64,000 nucleotides of DNA from Streptomyces sp. B1I3 (GCF_030816615.1 NZ_JAUSYD010000001.1:3534001-3598000), one strand, 5' to 3'; shown: positions 33,749 to 42,460, numbered from the stretch's first letter. Numbers and translations: made by a program. Notes: generated by a model from the sequence alone, not told the origin.

Positions 33749-34612
33749 TCAGGCGCATACGAAGCGGACCGGCGTCCCCGGCGCCGCCTGGGCGGCCCCC
33801 GCCAGCGCGGACTCGGCGACGACACCGACCACCGGGTAACCCCCCGTCGTCGGGTGGTCGTTGAGGAACACCACGGGCCGTCCGTCCGGCGGCACCTGGA
33901 CGGCCCCCAGCACCATGCCCTCACTCGGCAGTTCGCCGTCCCGGGCGCGTTCCAGGGCGGGTCCCTCCGTACGCAGTCCGATGCGGTTGCTCCGCTCCGA
34001 GACCCGGTAGGCGGCGGTGGTGAGCGTCCGCAGGGCGGCGGCCGTGAACCACGCCTCGCGGGGGCCGGGGTGCAGGGGCAGGACGAGTTCGGCGGGGACG
34101 CCGGGCCAGGGGACGGCGCCGGAGGCCGGGCACGGGCCGCCGGGCTCGCCGAGCGGGAGCACGTCACCGTCCCGCAGGACGGGCGGGCCGAGCCCCGAGA
34201 GCAGGTCTGCCGACCTGCTGCCGAGCACCGGATCGGGCACCAGCCCGCCCGCGAACGCCAGGTAGGCCCGCAGTCCGTGCACCGCCGGCCCGGCCTCCAG
34301 GACCGCCCCCTCCGGTACGCGCACGGGCGCACCCCAGGCCACCGGACGCCCGTCCACCGTCACCCGGCAGGCCGCTCCGCCGACGACGGCCGTCACGGAC
34401 CGGGCGCCGGTGAGGCGGACCGCGCAGCCGGTGAGCGTGGTCTCCAGCACAGCCGCGTCCGGCGCGTTGCCCACGAGCCGGTTGGCCAGGTGCCGGGCCG
34501 GGGCGTCCAGCGCACCGGCCCGGGGCACGCCCAGGTGCGCCCAGCCGCCGCGCCCCTCGTCCTGCACCGTGGTCAGCGCCCCCGCCCGGACCACCGCGAG
34601 CCCCGGGGTCAT
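33749..34612 (-). CDS. pxpC: 5-oxoprolinase subunit C (biotin-dependent carboxyltransferase fold)
   Basis: A 287-residue protein opening VVRAGALTTVQDEGRGGWAHLGVPRAGALD in effect; the landmarks TTVQD, GR-G, GVPRAGALD and LTGCAVRL are those of PxpC/KipA. NDHPTTGGYPVVGVV near the C-terminus is also conserved. With PxpA and PxpB it cleaves 5-oxoproline to glutamate using ATP, detoxifying a spontaneous glutamine product. Its ATG overlaps the stop of pxpB (34609-34612), so it is the last gene of a translationally coupled operon A-B-C. All three subunits are intact. Confidence 0.9.
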   Translation of the reverse strand: MTPGLAVVRAGALTTVQDEGRGGWAHLGVPRAGALDAPARHLANRLVGNAPDAAVLETTLTGCAVRLTGARSVTAVVGGAACRVTVDGRPVAWGAPVRVPEGAVLEAGPAVHGLRAYLAFAGGLVPDPVLGSRSADLLSGLGPPVLRDGDVLPLGEPGGPCPASGAVPWPGVPAELVLPLHPGPREAWFTAAALRTLTTAAYRVSERSNRIGLRTEGPALERARDGELPSEGMVLGAVQVPPDGRPVVFLNDHPTTGGYPVVGVVAESALAGAAQAAPGTPVRFVCA

Positions 34613-35280
34613 GCGCCTGCCCCCGTCGCCACGAACCGCACCCGGGTCCCGGGGCTCAGCAGCGCCGCGGGTTCGCGGCCCGGGTCCCACAGGGCGTCCG
34701 GCTCCGGCATCCGGCCGATCAGCTGCCAGCCTCCGGGCGACGGACGCGGGTACACCCCGGTGTACGGCCCGGCGAGCGCCAGCGCACCGGCGGGCACCCG
34801 GGTACGGGGAGTGGAGCGGCGCGGCACGCGCAGGTGTCCGGGCAGCCCCGTGAGGTAACCGAAGCCGGGTGCGAAGCCGCAGAAGGCCACCCGGAACTCC
34901 GTACGTGCGTGGATGCGGGCCACCTCGTCGACGCCGACGCCCCACGCCCGGCCCACGTCGGCAAGGTCGGGACCGTCGTACACGACACGGATCTCCACGG
35001 CCTCCCCGGCACCCCTGACCAGCGGCGGCACCTCCCAGGAGGCCAGCTCCCGGGCGAGCTCGGACAACCGCTCCCGCACGGCGTCCGACCGCCCGCCCGC
35101 TCCCCCCACCCCGTCCAGGAGTACGGTCCGCGCCCCGGGGACGACCTCCCGCACACCGGCGAGTCCGCCGCCCGCCCGGCGCCGGAGCAGCTCCGCGTGG
35201 AAGGCCTGGGCGTCCTCGCCCGAGGCGAACTCCACCAGCAGGGCGTGGGGTCCGGCGGGCAGCACCCGGAAGTCGCTCAC
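34609..35280 (-). CDS. pxpB: 5-oxoprolinase subunit B (KipI-like)
   Basis: A 223-residue protein with a cyclophilin-like C-terminal domain. Landmarks: HARTEFRVAFCGFAPGFGYL, LPGHLRVPRRSTPRTRVPAGALALAG and GGWQLIGR, all typical of PxpB/KipI (short motifs here: FCGFAPGF, VPAGALALAG, GGWQLIGR). In Bacillus the relative KipI inhibits a sporulation kinase; in most bacteria it is the B subunit of 5-oxoprolinase. The start is GTG at 35280, overlapping the pxpA stop (GTGA). It is the middle gene of the operon. Confidence 0.9.
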   Translation of the reverse strand: MSDFRVLPAGPHALLVEFASGEDAQAFHAELLRRRAGGGLAGVREVVPGARTVLLDGVGGAGGRSDAVRERLSELARELASWEVPPLVRGAGEAVEIRVVYDGPDLADVGRAWGVGVDEVARIHARTEFRVAFCGFAPGFGYLTGLPGHLRVPRRSTPRTRVPAGALALAGPYTGVYPRPSPGGWQLIGRMPEPDALWDPGREPAALLSPGTRVRFVATGAGA

Positions 35281-36056
35281 GCGAACGCCCTCACAGTGAT
35301 GCCGGCCTCTTCCAGCGCCGCCCGGATCCGCCGGGCGAGGGCCGCCGCCCCCGGGGTGTCCCCGTGGACGCACAGCGACCTCGCGACGACCGGCACCCGG
35401 CTGCCGTCGACACCGGTCACGGCCCGCTCGACCGCCATGCCGACGCTCCGGCGCACGACGGCGTCCCCGTCGTGCACCACGGCGCCCGGTTCACCGCGCG
35501 GGACGAGGGTGCCCCGCGGAGTGTAGGCGCGGTCGGCGAAGGCCTCCCCGACGGCGGTCAGTCCCGCGGCCCGCGCGTGGGCCAGCAACCGCGAGCCGGG
35601 CAGCCCGAGGACCGCCGGACGGCCGCCGGCCAGCAGCACACCCTCGACGACGGCGGCGGCCTGCGCGTCGTCGTGGACGACGCGGTTGTAGAGGGCGCCG
35701 TGCGGTTTCACGTACGAGACCGTGGAGCCGGCCGCCTCGGCGAACACCCGCAGGGCGCCGATCTGGTAGGCGGTCTCGGCGGTGAGCTCGGCGGCGGGCA
35801 CGTCCATGGAGCGGCGCCCGAATCCGGCCAAATCGCGGTAGGAGAACTGCGCCCCGATCCGTACGCCGCGCTCCGCCGCCCGGTCGCAGACCCGCCGCAT
35901 CACCGAGGCGTCGCCCGCGTGGAACCCGCAGGCCACATTGGCGCTGGTCACGCAGGTCAGCAGTGCCTCGTCGTCGGTGAGGGTCCAGCGTCCGAACCCT
36001 TCACCGAGGTCCGCGTTGAGATCCATCACAAGGGCCGTCCGCGCAGGTTCTGTCAC
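35277..36056 (-). CDS. pxpA: 5-oxoprolinase subunit A (LamB/YcsF family)
   Basis: A 259-residue protein of the LamB/YcsF TIM-barrel-like family. MDLNADLGEGFG, SANVACGFHAGD and SYVKPHGALYN are diagnostic motifs, and LCVHGDTPGA closes the family core. It is the catalytic partner of PxpBC for ATP-dependent hydrolysis of 5-oxoproline. The start is GTG at 36056, preceded by TAGCGT and six bases, which indicates a leaderless operon mRNA; an internal ATG at MDLNAD is the alternative. It is divergent from the HD-domain gene, whose promoter lies back to back with it in 60 bases. Confidence 0.92.
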   Translation of the reverse strand: MTEPARTALVMDLNADLGEGFGRWTLTDDEALLTCVTSANVACGFHAGDASVMRRVCDRAAERGVRIGAQFSYRDLAGFGRRSMDVPAAELTAETAYQIGALRVFAEAAGSTVSYVKPHGALYNRVVHDDAQAAAVVEGVLLAGGRPAVLGLPGSRLLAHARAAGLTAVGEAFADRAYTPRGTLVPRGEPGAVVHDGDAVVRRSVGMAVERAVTGVDGSRVPVVARSLCVHGDTPGAAALARRIRAALEEAGITVRAFA

Positions 36057-36062
36057 GTCAGA

Positions 36063-36068
36063 ACGCTA
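36063..36068 (-). promoter_or_regulatory. -10 hexamer TAGCGT of pxpABC, leaderless
   Basis: On the minus strand TAGCGT ends six bases before the pxpA GTG at 36056, with no ribosome-binding site. It faces the divergent promoter of the HD gene. Confidence 0.5.
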
Positions 36069-36104
36069 ACCACCGGTCGCACCACCGACAAGATCTGGCG
36101 GCCC

Positions 36105-36110
36105 TAGAGT
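36105..36110 (+). promoter_or_regulatory. -10 hexamer TAGAGT, leaderless promoter
   Basis: TAGAGT ends six bases before the ATG at 36117, with no ribosome-binding site. Confidence 0.5.
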
Positions 36111-36116
36111 CGTCCC

Positions 36117-36761
36117 ATGACCGACGCGCAGACGCTCCGCACCCGCTGGCAGGACACCCTCGTCGCCGTCCGGGGCCAGGCCTCGGGGCCCGACCCGCTG
36201 CCGTACGCGGACAACCTCCTGGACCGCTGGGCCGAACCCCAGCGGCGGTACCACACCACCGCCCATCTGGCGCAGGTCCTGGATCGCGTCGACACCCTGG
36301 CCGGCCATGCCGCCGACCCGGATCTGGTGCGCCTCGCCGTCTGGTTCCACGACGCGGTCTACCGGCCGGACCGCTCCGAGAACGAGGAGCGCAGCGCCGC
36401 GCTCGCCGAACGGGCCCTGCCCGAGGCGGGTGTCCCCGACGCGGCGACGGCCGAGGTGGCCCGGCTGGTCCGGCTGACCGTCACCCACGACCCGGCCGAG
36501 GGCGACACCAACGGTGAGGTGCTGTGCGACGCGGACCTGGCGATCCTGGCATCGGCCCCGAAGGAGTACGCCGCCTACGCGGCCCAGGTCAGGCAGGAGT
36601 ACGGCTTCGTCCCGGACGACGCGTTCCGTGAGGGCCGGGCCGCCGTCCTGCGGCAGTTGCTGGGGCTGCCCTGCCTCTTCCGTACGCTGCACGGGGCGGC
36701 GGAGTGGGAACCGCGGGCCCGGCAGAATCTGACGACGGAGCTCGAACTCCTCACCCGCTGA
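36117..36761 (+). CDS. HD-superfamily metal-dependent phosphohydrolase
   Basis: A 214-residue protein with an HD-domain metal site. His in RRYHTTAHL, the HD pair in AVWFHDAVY, and Asp in CDADLAIL are the likely ligands, spaced as in the short HD proteins annotated predicted metal-dependent phosphohydrolase. The N-terminal TRWQDTL is also family-typical. Substrates of this subgroup are unknown; nucleotides are a guess. A leaderless promoter (TAGAGT) precedes it. It diverges from pxpA, and an MFS efflux gene follows on the same strand. Confidence 0.82.
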   Translation: MTDAQTLRTRWQDTLVAVRGQASGPDPLPYADNLLDRWAEPQRRYHTTAHLAQVLDRVDTLAGHAADPDLVRLAVWFHDAVYRPDRSENEERSAALAERALPEAGVPDAATAEVARLVRLTVTHDPAEGDTNGEVLCDADLAILASAPKEYAAYAAQVRQEYGFVPDDAFREGRAAVLRQLLGLPCLFRTLHGAAEWEPRARQNLTTELELLTR

Positions 36762-36861
36762 GCCCGCACACCACCCGGAGCGCCCCCGCCCGTGGCCTTC
36801 CCCGCCCGGATCCTCCCGCCCCGCGGCTCCCCCTCCCCGGCTCACCCGGTGGGACGGGGGA

Positions 36862-38190
36862 ATGCCGGAGGGCGCGTCCCTGTTGCCCACTGTCATGCCC
36901 GACTCCGCCCGCACCGCTGTGCCCGACTCCGCCGCCGGCCGTCCCCGCATGCCCCTGGCCGTCTACATCCTGGGCCTCTCGGTCTTCGCCCTCGGTACCA
37001 GTGAGTTCATGCTGTCCGGGCTGCTGCCACCCATCGCCGACGACATGAACGTGTCGATCCCCCAGGCCGGGCTCCTCATATCGGCCTTCGCGACAGGCAT
37101 GGTGATCGGCGCCCCGCTGCTGGCAGTCGCCACGCTCCGGCTGCCCCGCCGGACCACCCTGATCGCGCTCATCTCCGTCTTCGGGCTGGGCCAGGTCGCG
37201 GGCGCGCTGGCGCCGACGTACGAGGTGCTCTTCGTCTCCCGGGTGGTGAGTGCGCTGGCGTGCGCGGGCTTCTGGGCCGTCGGCGCGGCCGTCGCCATCG
37301 CGATGGTTCCGGTCGGTGCCCGGGCCAGGGCGATGGCCGTCATGATCGGCGGGCTCTCGATCGCCAATGTGCTGGGCGTGCCGCTGGGCGCGTTCCTCGG
37401 CGAGAGCCTCGGCTGGCGCTCGGCGTTCTGGGCCGTGGGCGCCGCGTCCGCCGTGGCGCTGGCAGGGGTCGTCACACGCATCCCGCGCATTCCGCTGCCC
37501 GACGAGAAGCCGCAGCTCAAGCGTGAGGTCTCCATCTACCGGGACCGCCAGGTCCAGCTGTCCGTCGTCATCACGGCTCTCGCGGCGGGCGGTGTCTTCT
37601 GCGCGTTCAGCTACCTCTCGCCGCTGCTCACCGACGTCGCCGGGCTGAGCTCGGGCTGGGTGCCGTGGGTGCTCGCGCTCTTCGGTCTCGGCGCGCTGAT
37701 CGGTACGACGATCGGCGGCCGGGTCGCCGACGCGCACCTCTTCGGGGTACTGGTGAGCGGCATCAGCGCGTCGACGGTCTTCCTGGTGGCGCTGGCGCTC
37801 CTCGCCTCGAACCAGGTCGCCGTCGTCGTCCTCGCGTTCCTGCTCGGGCTGTCCGCCTTCTACACGGCCCCGGCCCTCAACGCCCGGATGTTCAACGTCG
37901 CGGGCGTGGCACCCACACTCGCGGGTGCCACGACGACCGCCGCGTTCAACCTGGGCAACACCAGCGGCCCCTGGCTGGGCGGCGCGGTGATCGACGCCGA
38001 CTTCGGTTTCCGGGCGACGGCCTGGGCGGGCGCCGCGATGATGGTCCTCGGCCTGGCGGCCGTGCTGGTCTCGATGCGGCTGGGCGGCAGGAGTACGCCG
38101 TCCCGGCGCGTGGCGGGCGGGAACGCACCCGCGGACTCGGACGTCGCCGTCACGGTCACCGGGAGGCGGACGGAGCAGGCCGCCCCTTAG
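36862..38190 (+). CDS. MFS drug-efflux transporter (Cmx/CmrA-like)
   Basis: A 442-residue, 12-helix major facilitator. MPLAVYILGLSVFALGTSEFML followed by LLPPIADDMNVSIPQAGLLIS is characteristic of the actinobacterial Cmx/CmrA chloramphenicol-exporter branch of DHA1 (landmarks: FALGTSEFM, GLLPPIA). Motif A appears as LRLPRRTTL. Whether it exports chloramphenicol is not shown; relatives handle diverse compounds. ATG at 36862 has GGGGGA just upstream; ATG 36895 or 36949 are alternatives, and the last begins right at the membrane core. Its 3' end overlaps the convergent DUF4031 gene by 35 bases. Confidence 0.8.
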   Translation: MPEGASLLPTVMPDSARTAVPDSAAGRPRMPLAVYILGLSVFALGTSEFMLSGLLPPIADDMNVSIPQAGLLISAFATGMVIGAPLLAVATLRLPRRTTLIALISVFGLGQVAGALAPTYEVLFVSRVVSALACAGFWAVGAAVAIAMVPVGARARAMAVMIGGLSIANVLGVPLGAFLGESLGWRSAFWAVGAASAVALAGVVTRIPRIPLPDEKPQLKREVSIYRDRQVQLSVVITALAAGGVFCAFSYLSPLLTDVAGLSSGWVPWVLALFGLGALIGTTIGGRVADAHLFGVLVSGISASTVFLVALALLASNQVAVVVLAFLLGLSAFYTAPALNARMFNVAGVAPTLAGATTTAAFNLGNTSGPWLGGAVIDADFGFRATAWAGAAMMVLGLAAVLVSMRLGGRSTPSRRVAGGNAPADSDVAVTVTGRRTEQAAP

Positions 38191-38437
38191 GCCTCCGCAG
38201 TCCGGCGGCGGTGAGCCGGCGGACGATCTCCTTCGACCCGACCTCCCGCGCCCCGGCGCGCACCGCGTCGGCGTAGCGGGTATCGGGGATGTCGTAGTGG
38301 TCGCGTTCGAACGCCTTCGGCGGGCAGCCGATGGAAGCGGCGAAAGTGTGCAGCTCCTCGAACGACACGTCGCTGACCAGGTGCGACCACATGCGCCCGT
38401 GTCCCGGCCAGGTGGGCGGGTCGATGTAGACGGTCAC
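38156..38437 (-). CDS. DUF4031 protein
   Basis: A 93-residue protein starting with GTG: VTVYIDPPTWPGHGRMW. The YIDPP-W opening, HLVSDVSFEELHTFA, and FERDHYDIP-RY are DUF4031 landmarks; this small actinobacterial and proteobacterial family has no assigned function. Its GTG overlaps the stop of the upstream gene (GTGA), so the two are coupled. The last 35 bases lie under the end of the convergent MFS gene, an unusually tight arrangement. Confidence 0.8.
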   Translation of the reverse strand: MTVYIDPPTWPGHGRMWSHLVSDVSFEELHTFAASIGCPPKAFERDHYDIPDTRYADAVRAGAREVGSKEIVRRLTAAGLRRPKGRPAPSASR

Positions 38438-38811
38438 CGCCGCAGCACCCGCGCGAGCGCACCGACCGGCGCGACGGACACCGTGGCCTTCGTACAGACC
38501 CAGCGCGGGTCGGGGCCGAGCTCCGGCTCGACCTCCAGCGCGTGGGGACCGCCCTCCGTGCAGACGGGGCACAGCGGCCAGCGGCCGTACCGCTCCAGCA
38601 GGGCGTCCTGGACGTCCTGCGCTATCAGGCCGGTGACGAACGTGGCACCCTCGGGCCACTTCTCGACCCACCACCGGCGGTGGGTCACCGCGTCCTCCAC
38701 CAGCGAGACGATCTCGGCCTCGGCCACGTCACCCGCGACGAGGTCGGCCATCACCAGCGCGCGTGCGGTGTGCAACTCCTGCTCCAGGCCGTTCAACTCC
38801 ATACCCCCCAT
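38434..38811 (-). CDS. Hypothetical protein with Cys pair
   Basis: A 125-residue soluble protein. The first half is helical and acidic (EQELHTARALVMADLVAGDVAEAEIVSLVED); the middle has YGRWPLCPVCTEGG, a C-x2-C knuckle, with another Cys at RWVCTK, so a small zinc site is possible. The end is hydrophobic and basic. No family recognised with certainty. ATG at 38811 follows GGGGGG; ATG 38802 is an alternative. It is coupled to DUF4031, so the two probably work together. Confidence 0.65.
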   Translation of the reverse strand: MGGMELNGLEQELHTARALVMADLVAGDVAEAEIVSLVEDAVTHRRWWVEKWPEGATFVTGLIAQDVQDALLERYGRWPLCPVCTEGGPHALEVEPELGPDPRWVCTKATVSVAPVGALARVLRR

Positions 38812-38921
38812 TGTCCCCCCGCCGGATCACCCCTGGGCCGTTCCGGCGGGATGCCGCAGACGCCGAATCCGGCCGTACCGCCCATAATTTCACCCCTAAC
38901 CCCCCATAGGCTCCCAAGGGA

Positions 38922-38950
38922 TTGACGGGATGACGGAGTGGAAATAACTT
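38922..38950 (+). promoter_or_regulatory. murR promoter, leaderless
   Basis: TTGACG (38922-38927), a 17-base spacer and TAACTT (38945-38950) form a near-consensus housekeeping promoter. The GTG start follows six bases later, so the mRNA should begin at or next to the start codon. Confidence 0.7.
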
Positions 38951-38953
38951 TCA
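38939..38953. promoter_or_regulatory. MurR/RpiR-type operator 1
   Basis: TGGAAATAACTTTCA (TGRAR-N5-TTTCA form) overlaps the -10 of the murR promoter. Its arms match TGAAA/TTTCA with one mismatch. Confidence 0.55.
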
Positions 38954-38956
38954 GGT

Positions 38957-39874
38957 GTGACCAATGACGTGAAGGAAAGTTTCAGCGCCGGTTCCCCGCC
39001 CGCGCCCGCCGCTCTCGCGGCCAAGGTGCGGACCCTGGCCCCGTCCATGACCCGCTCCATGCAGCGCGTCGCCGAAGCCGTCGCCGGGGACCCCGCGGGG
39101 TGCGCCGCCCTCACCGTCACGGGTCTCGCCGAGCTCACCGGCACCAGCGAAGCGACCGTGGTCCGCACGGCCCGCCTCCTCGGCTACCCCGGCTACCGGG
39201 ACCTGCGCCTGGCCCTCGCCGGGCTCGCCGCCCACCAGCAGTCGGGGAGGGCGCCGGCCGTCACCGCGGACATCGCGGTCGACGACCCGATCGCCGACGT
39301 CGTCACCAAGCTCGCCTACGACGAGCAGCAGACCCTCGCCGACACCGCCGCCGGTCTCGACACGGTCCAGCTGGGGGCCGCCGTCGCCGCCGCCGCGACC
39401 GCCCGCCGCATCGACATCTACGGCGTCGGCGCCTCCTCCCTCGTCGGCCAGGACCTGGCGCAGAAGCTGCTCCGCATCGGCCTCATCGCCCATGCCCACA
39501 CGGACCCGCACCTCGCCGTGACCAACGCGGTGCAGCTCCGCTCCGGAGACGTGGCCATCGCGATCACGCACTCCGGTTCCACGGGTGACGCCATAGAGCC
39601 GCTCAGGGTCGCCTTCGACCGCGGGGCGACCACGATCGCGATCACCGGCCGGCCGGACGGGCCGGTCTCGCAGTACGCCGACCACATCCTGACCACCTCG
39701 ACCGCCCGCGAGAGCGAGCTGCGTCCCGCGGCCATGTCGAGCCGCACGAGCCAGCTGCTCGTCGTCGACTGCCTCTTCATAGGCATCGCTCAGCGCACGT
39801 ACGAAACGGCCGCACCGGCACTGGCCGCCTCCTACGAGGCGCTCGCCCACCGCCACACCCCCCGCAGCCGCTGA
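38957..39874 (+). CDS. RpiR/MurR-family transcriptional regulator
   Basis: A 305-residue regulator. Residues 10-85 form the RpiR HTH domain (TRSMQRVAEAVAGDP, then ELTGTSEATVVRTARLLGYPGYRDLRL), and residues 120-290 form a SIS sugar-phosphate-binding domain (GVGASSLVGQDLAQKL, ITHSGSTGDAIEPL). It precedes murQ and a PTS permease on the same strand, so MurNAc-6-phosphate is the probable ligand. GTG at 38957 follows a leaderless promoter. Two 15-bp operators with 31 bases between centres cover the -10 and the first codons, so it probably represses itself. Confidence 0.88.
   Translation: MTNDVKESFSAGSPPAPAALAAKVRTLAPSMTRSMQRVAEAVAGDPAGCAALTVTGLAELTGTSEATVVRTARLLGYPGYRDLRLALAGLAAHQQSGRAPAVTADIAVDDPIADVVTKLAYDEQQTLADTAAGLDTVQLGAAVAAAATARRIDIYGVGASSLVGQDLAQKLLRIGLIAHAHTDPHLAVTNAVQLRSGDVAIAITHSGSTGDAIEPLRVAFDRGATTIAITGRPDGPVSQYADHILTTSTARESELRPAAMSSRTSQLLVVDCLFIGIAQRTYETAAPALAASYEALAHRHTPRSR
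38970..38984. promoter_or_regulatory. MurR/RpiR-type operator 2
   Basis: TGAAGGAAAGTTTCA, inside the first codons of the murR gene, has the same arms as operator 1. The 31-base spacing equals about three helical turns. Confidence 0.5.
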
Positions 39875-39946
39875 CCGCGGATCCACCCCGCACCCGCACC
39901 CGCACCCGCTGCACCGTACGAGCACGAGAAAGCAGAGCCGCTGTCC

Positions 39947-40915
39947 ATGACCTCCACCACCGACCCCAGCACCGACGCCGCCGCGACCGACGGTTACGGC
40001 GAGCTGCGCGCCCAGCTCGCCACCCTCACCACCGAGGCGTTCCGCCCGGAGCTCGCCGAGATCGACCAGCTGCCGACGCGGGAGATAGCGCAGATCATGA
40101 ACGGCGAGGACAGCACCGTCCCCACCGCCGTCGCCGAGAAGCTGCCGGAGATCGCCGCCGCGATCGACGCCACCGCCGAGCGCATGGCGCGCGGCGGCCG
40201 GCTGATCTACGCGGGCGCCGGCACCGCCGGCCGCCTCGGTGTCCTCGACGCCAGCGAGTGCCCGCCCACCTTCAACACCGACCCGTCCGAGGTCGTCGGC
40301 CTGATCGCGGGCGGCCCCTCCGCCATGGTCAAGGCCGTGGAGGGTGCGGAGGACAGCAAGGAGCTGGCCGCCGCCGATCTGGACGAGCTGGGTCTCACGG
40401 CGGACGACACCGTGGTCGGCATCTCCGCCTCCGGCCGCACGCCGTACGCCATCGGGGCCGTGGAGCACGCCCGCGCCAAGGGTGCGCTCACCCTCGGCCT
40501 CTCGTGCAACGCCGGCTCCGCGCTCGCCGCGGCGGCCGAACACGGCCTGGAGATCGTCGTCGGCCCTGAGCTGCTCACCGGCTCCACCCGCCTCAAGGCG
40601 GGTACGGCGCAGAAGCTCGTCCTCAACATGCTGTCGACGATCACGATGATTCGCCTCGGCAAGACGTACGGAAATCTGATGGTCGACGTGCGCGCTTCCA
40701 ACGAGAAGCTGCGCGCCCGCTCCCGCCGGATCGTCTCCCTGGCCACCGGCGCCGGTGACCAGGAGATCGAGGACGCGCTCGCCGCCACCGACGGCGAGGT
40801 GAAGAACGCCATCCTCACCATCCTGGGCGGGGTCGACGGCCCCACCGCCGCCACGCTCCTGGCCGATTCGCACGGTCACCTCCGCGCCGCCCTGGCGGCC
40901 GTCCGCACCACCTGA
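39947..40915 (+). CDS. murQ: N-acetylmuramic acid 6-phosphate etherase
   Basis: A 322-residue SIS-fold enzyme. Landmarks: ALS-type loop GRLIYAGAGTAGRLGVLDASECPPTF (short forms GAGTAGRLG and DASECPPTF), GISASGRTPY, and GLSCNAGS; LKAGTAQKLVLN follows. These are diagnostic for MurQ, which cleaves the lactyl ether of MurNAc-6-phosphate to give GlcNAc-6-phosphate and D-lactate. GlcNAc-6-P then feeds nagA, present at the other end of this window. It lies 72 bases after murR and 36 bases before the PTS gene. Confidence 0.93.
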   Translation: MTSTTDPSTDAAATDGYGELRAQLATLTTEAFRPELAEIDQLPTREIAQIMNGEDSTVPTAVAEKLPEIAAAIDATAERMARGGRLIYAGAGTAGRLGVLDASECPPTFNTDPSEVVGLIAGGPSAMVKAVEGAEDSKELAAADLDELGLTADDTVVGISASGRTPYAIGAVEHARAKGALTLGLSCNAGSALAAAAEHGLEIVVGPELLTGSTRLKAGTAQKLVLNMLSTITMIRLGKTYGNLMVDVRASNEKLRARSRRIVSLATGAGDQEIEDALAATDGEVKNAILTILGGVDGPTAATLLADSHGHLRAALAAVRTT

Positions 40916-40951
40916 CGCACCACGCCCCCGCACAGCAAGGCACCACGCACC

Positions 40952-42460
40952 ATGGCTACTGAAGACAAGAACCGCGCCACCGCCGCCGCGATCCTGCCGC
41001 TTGTCGGTGGCGCCGCGAACGTCAGCTCGATCGCCCACTGCATGACCCGGCTCCGGCTGGGCCTGCACGACCGCTCCCTCGTCGACGACGAGGCCCTGAA
41101 GGCGGTCCCCGCCGTGCTGGGCGTGGTCGAGGACGACACCTACCAGATCGTCCTCGGCCCGGGCACCGTCGCCCGGGTCACCCCGGAGTTCGAGCAGCTG
41201 GTCGAGGAGGGCCGCGCGTCCGCGCCCGCCCCCGCGGCGGCCCCGGCAGACGAGCTGGCGGCCCAGGGTGCCGCGATCAAGGCGCAGCAGAAGGCGAAGA
41301 ACGCCACCCCGTTCAAGCTGTTCCTGCGCAAGATCGCGAACATCTTCGTCCCGCTGATCCCGGCCCTGATCGGCTGCGGCATCATCGCCGGCCTCAACGG
41401 CCTCCTGGTGAACCTCGGTTGGCTGACGTCGGTCACGCCGGCCCTGGCGGCGACGGCGTCCGGCTTCATGGCACTGATCGCGGTCTTCGTCGGCTACAAC
41501 ACGGCGAAGGAGTTCGGCGGCACACCCGTCCTGGGCGGTGCGGTCGCGGCGATCATCGTCTTCCCCGGCGTGGCGAACGTCCACGCCTTCGGCCAGACCC
41601 TTTCCCCCGGCCAGGGCGGCGTCCTCGGCGCCCTGGGCGCGGCGGTCCTCGCGGTGTACGTCGAGAAGTGGTGCCGCCGCTGGGTGCCGGAGGCCCTGGA
41701 CGTCCTGGTCACCCCGACCCTGACGGTCCTGATCTCCGGCCTCGTCACGATCTTCGGCCTGATGTACGTGGCCGGCGAGGTCTCGACGGCCATCGGCACG
41801 TTCGCCGACTGGCTGCTCTCCACGGGTGGGGCGGGCGCCGGCTTCCTGCTCGGCGGTTTCTTCCTGCCGCTGGTGATGCTGGGCCTGCACCAGGCTCTGA
41901 TCCCGATCCACACGACCCTCATCGAGCAGCAGGGCTTCACCGTTCTGCTCCCGATCCTCGCCATGGCCGGCGCGGGACAGGTCGGCGCCGCCGCTGCGGT
42001 CTACCTGCGTCTTCCCCGCAACGAGTCGATCCGCAAGACCATCAGGTCCGCGCTGCCCGCCGGGCTGCTGGGCGTCGGCGAGCCCCTGATCTACGGCGTC
42101 TCGCTGCCTCTGGGCCGGCCGTTCATCACGGCCTGTGTGGGCGGGGCGTTCGGCGGTGGCTTCGTGGGCCTCTTCAACCAGCTGGGCGACTCGGTCGGTT
42201 CCACGGCGATCGGCCCGTCCGGCTGGGCCCTGTTCCCGCTCCTGGACGGCAACCACGGCTTGGGTTCCACGATCGCGATCTACGCGGGCGGCCTGCTCGT
42301 CGGCTACATCGCGGGCTTCGTCGCGACGTACTTCTTCGGCTTCGGCAAGGCCCTGCTCGCGGAGTTCAACGTCTCCCAGGAACCGGCCCCCTCGACAGTG
42401 GCGGCCTCCGGCAAGGCCACCCCGGGCGGCTCCCCGGCGAAGAAACCCGCCGGGGTCTGA
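40952..42460 (+). CDS. PTS transporter EIIBC, probable MurNAc-type
   Basis: A 502-residue PTS permease. Residues 1-90 are the EIIB domain with the phosphorylated Cys30 (AHCMTRLRL), as in the glucose superfamily; after an Ala/Pro linker, residues 120-470 form the EIIC channel (IANIFVPLIPALIGCGIIAG, GLHQALIPIH, GVGEPLIYGV). No EIIA domain is present, so it must take phosphate from a separate protein such as Crr, as MurP does. Its place behind murR and murQ argues for MurNAc uptake and phosphorylation; sugar specificity is inferred. Confidence 0.87.
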   Translation: MATEDKNRATAAAILPLVGGAANVSSIAHCMTRLRLGLHDRSLVDDEALKAVPAVLGVVEDDTYQIVLGPGTVARVTPEFEQLVEEGRASAPAPAAAPADELAAQGAAIKAQQKAKNATPFKLFLRKIANIFVPLIPALIGCGIIAGLNGLLVNLGWLTSVTPALAATASGFMALIAVFVGYNTAKEFGGTPVLGGAVAAIIVFPGVANVHAFGQTLSPGQGGVLGALGAAVLAVYVEKWCRRWVPEALDVLVTPTLTVLISGLVTIFGLMYVAGEVSTAIGTFADWLLSTGGAGAGFLLGGFFLPLVMLGLHQALIPIHTTLIEQQGFTVLLPILAMAGAGQVGAAAAVYLRLPRNESIRKTIRSALPAGLLGVGEPLIYGVSLPLGRPFITACVGGAFGGGFVGLFNQLGDSVGSTAIGPSGWALFPLLDGNHGLGSTIAIYAGGLLVGYIAGFVATYFFGFGKALLAEFNVSQEPAPSTVAASGKATPGGSPAKKPAGV

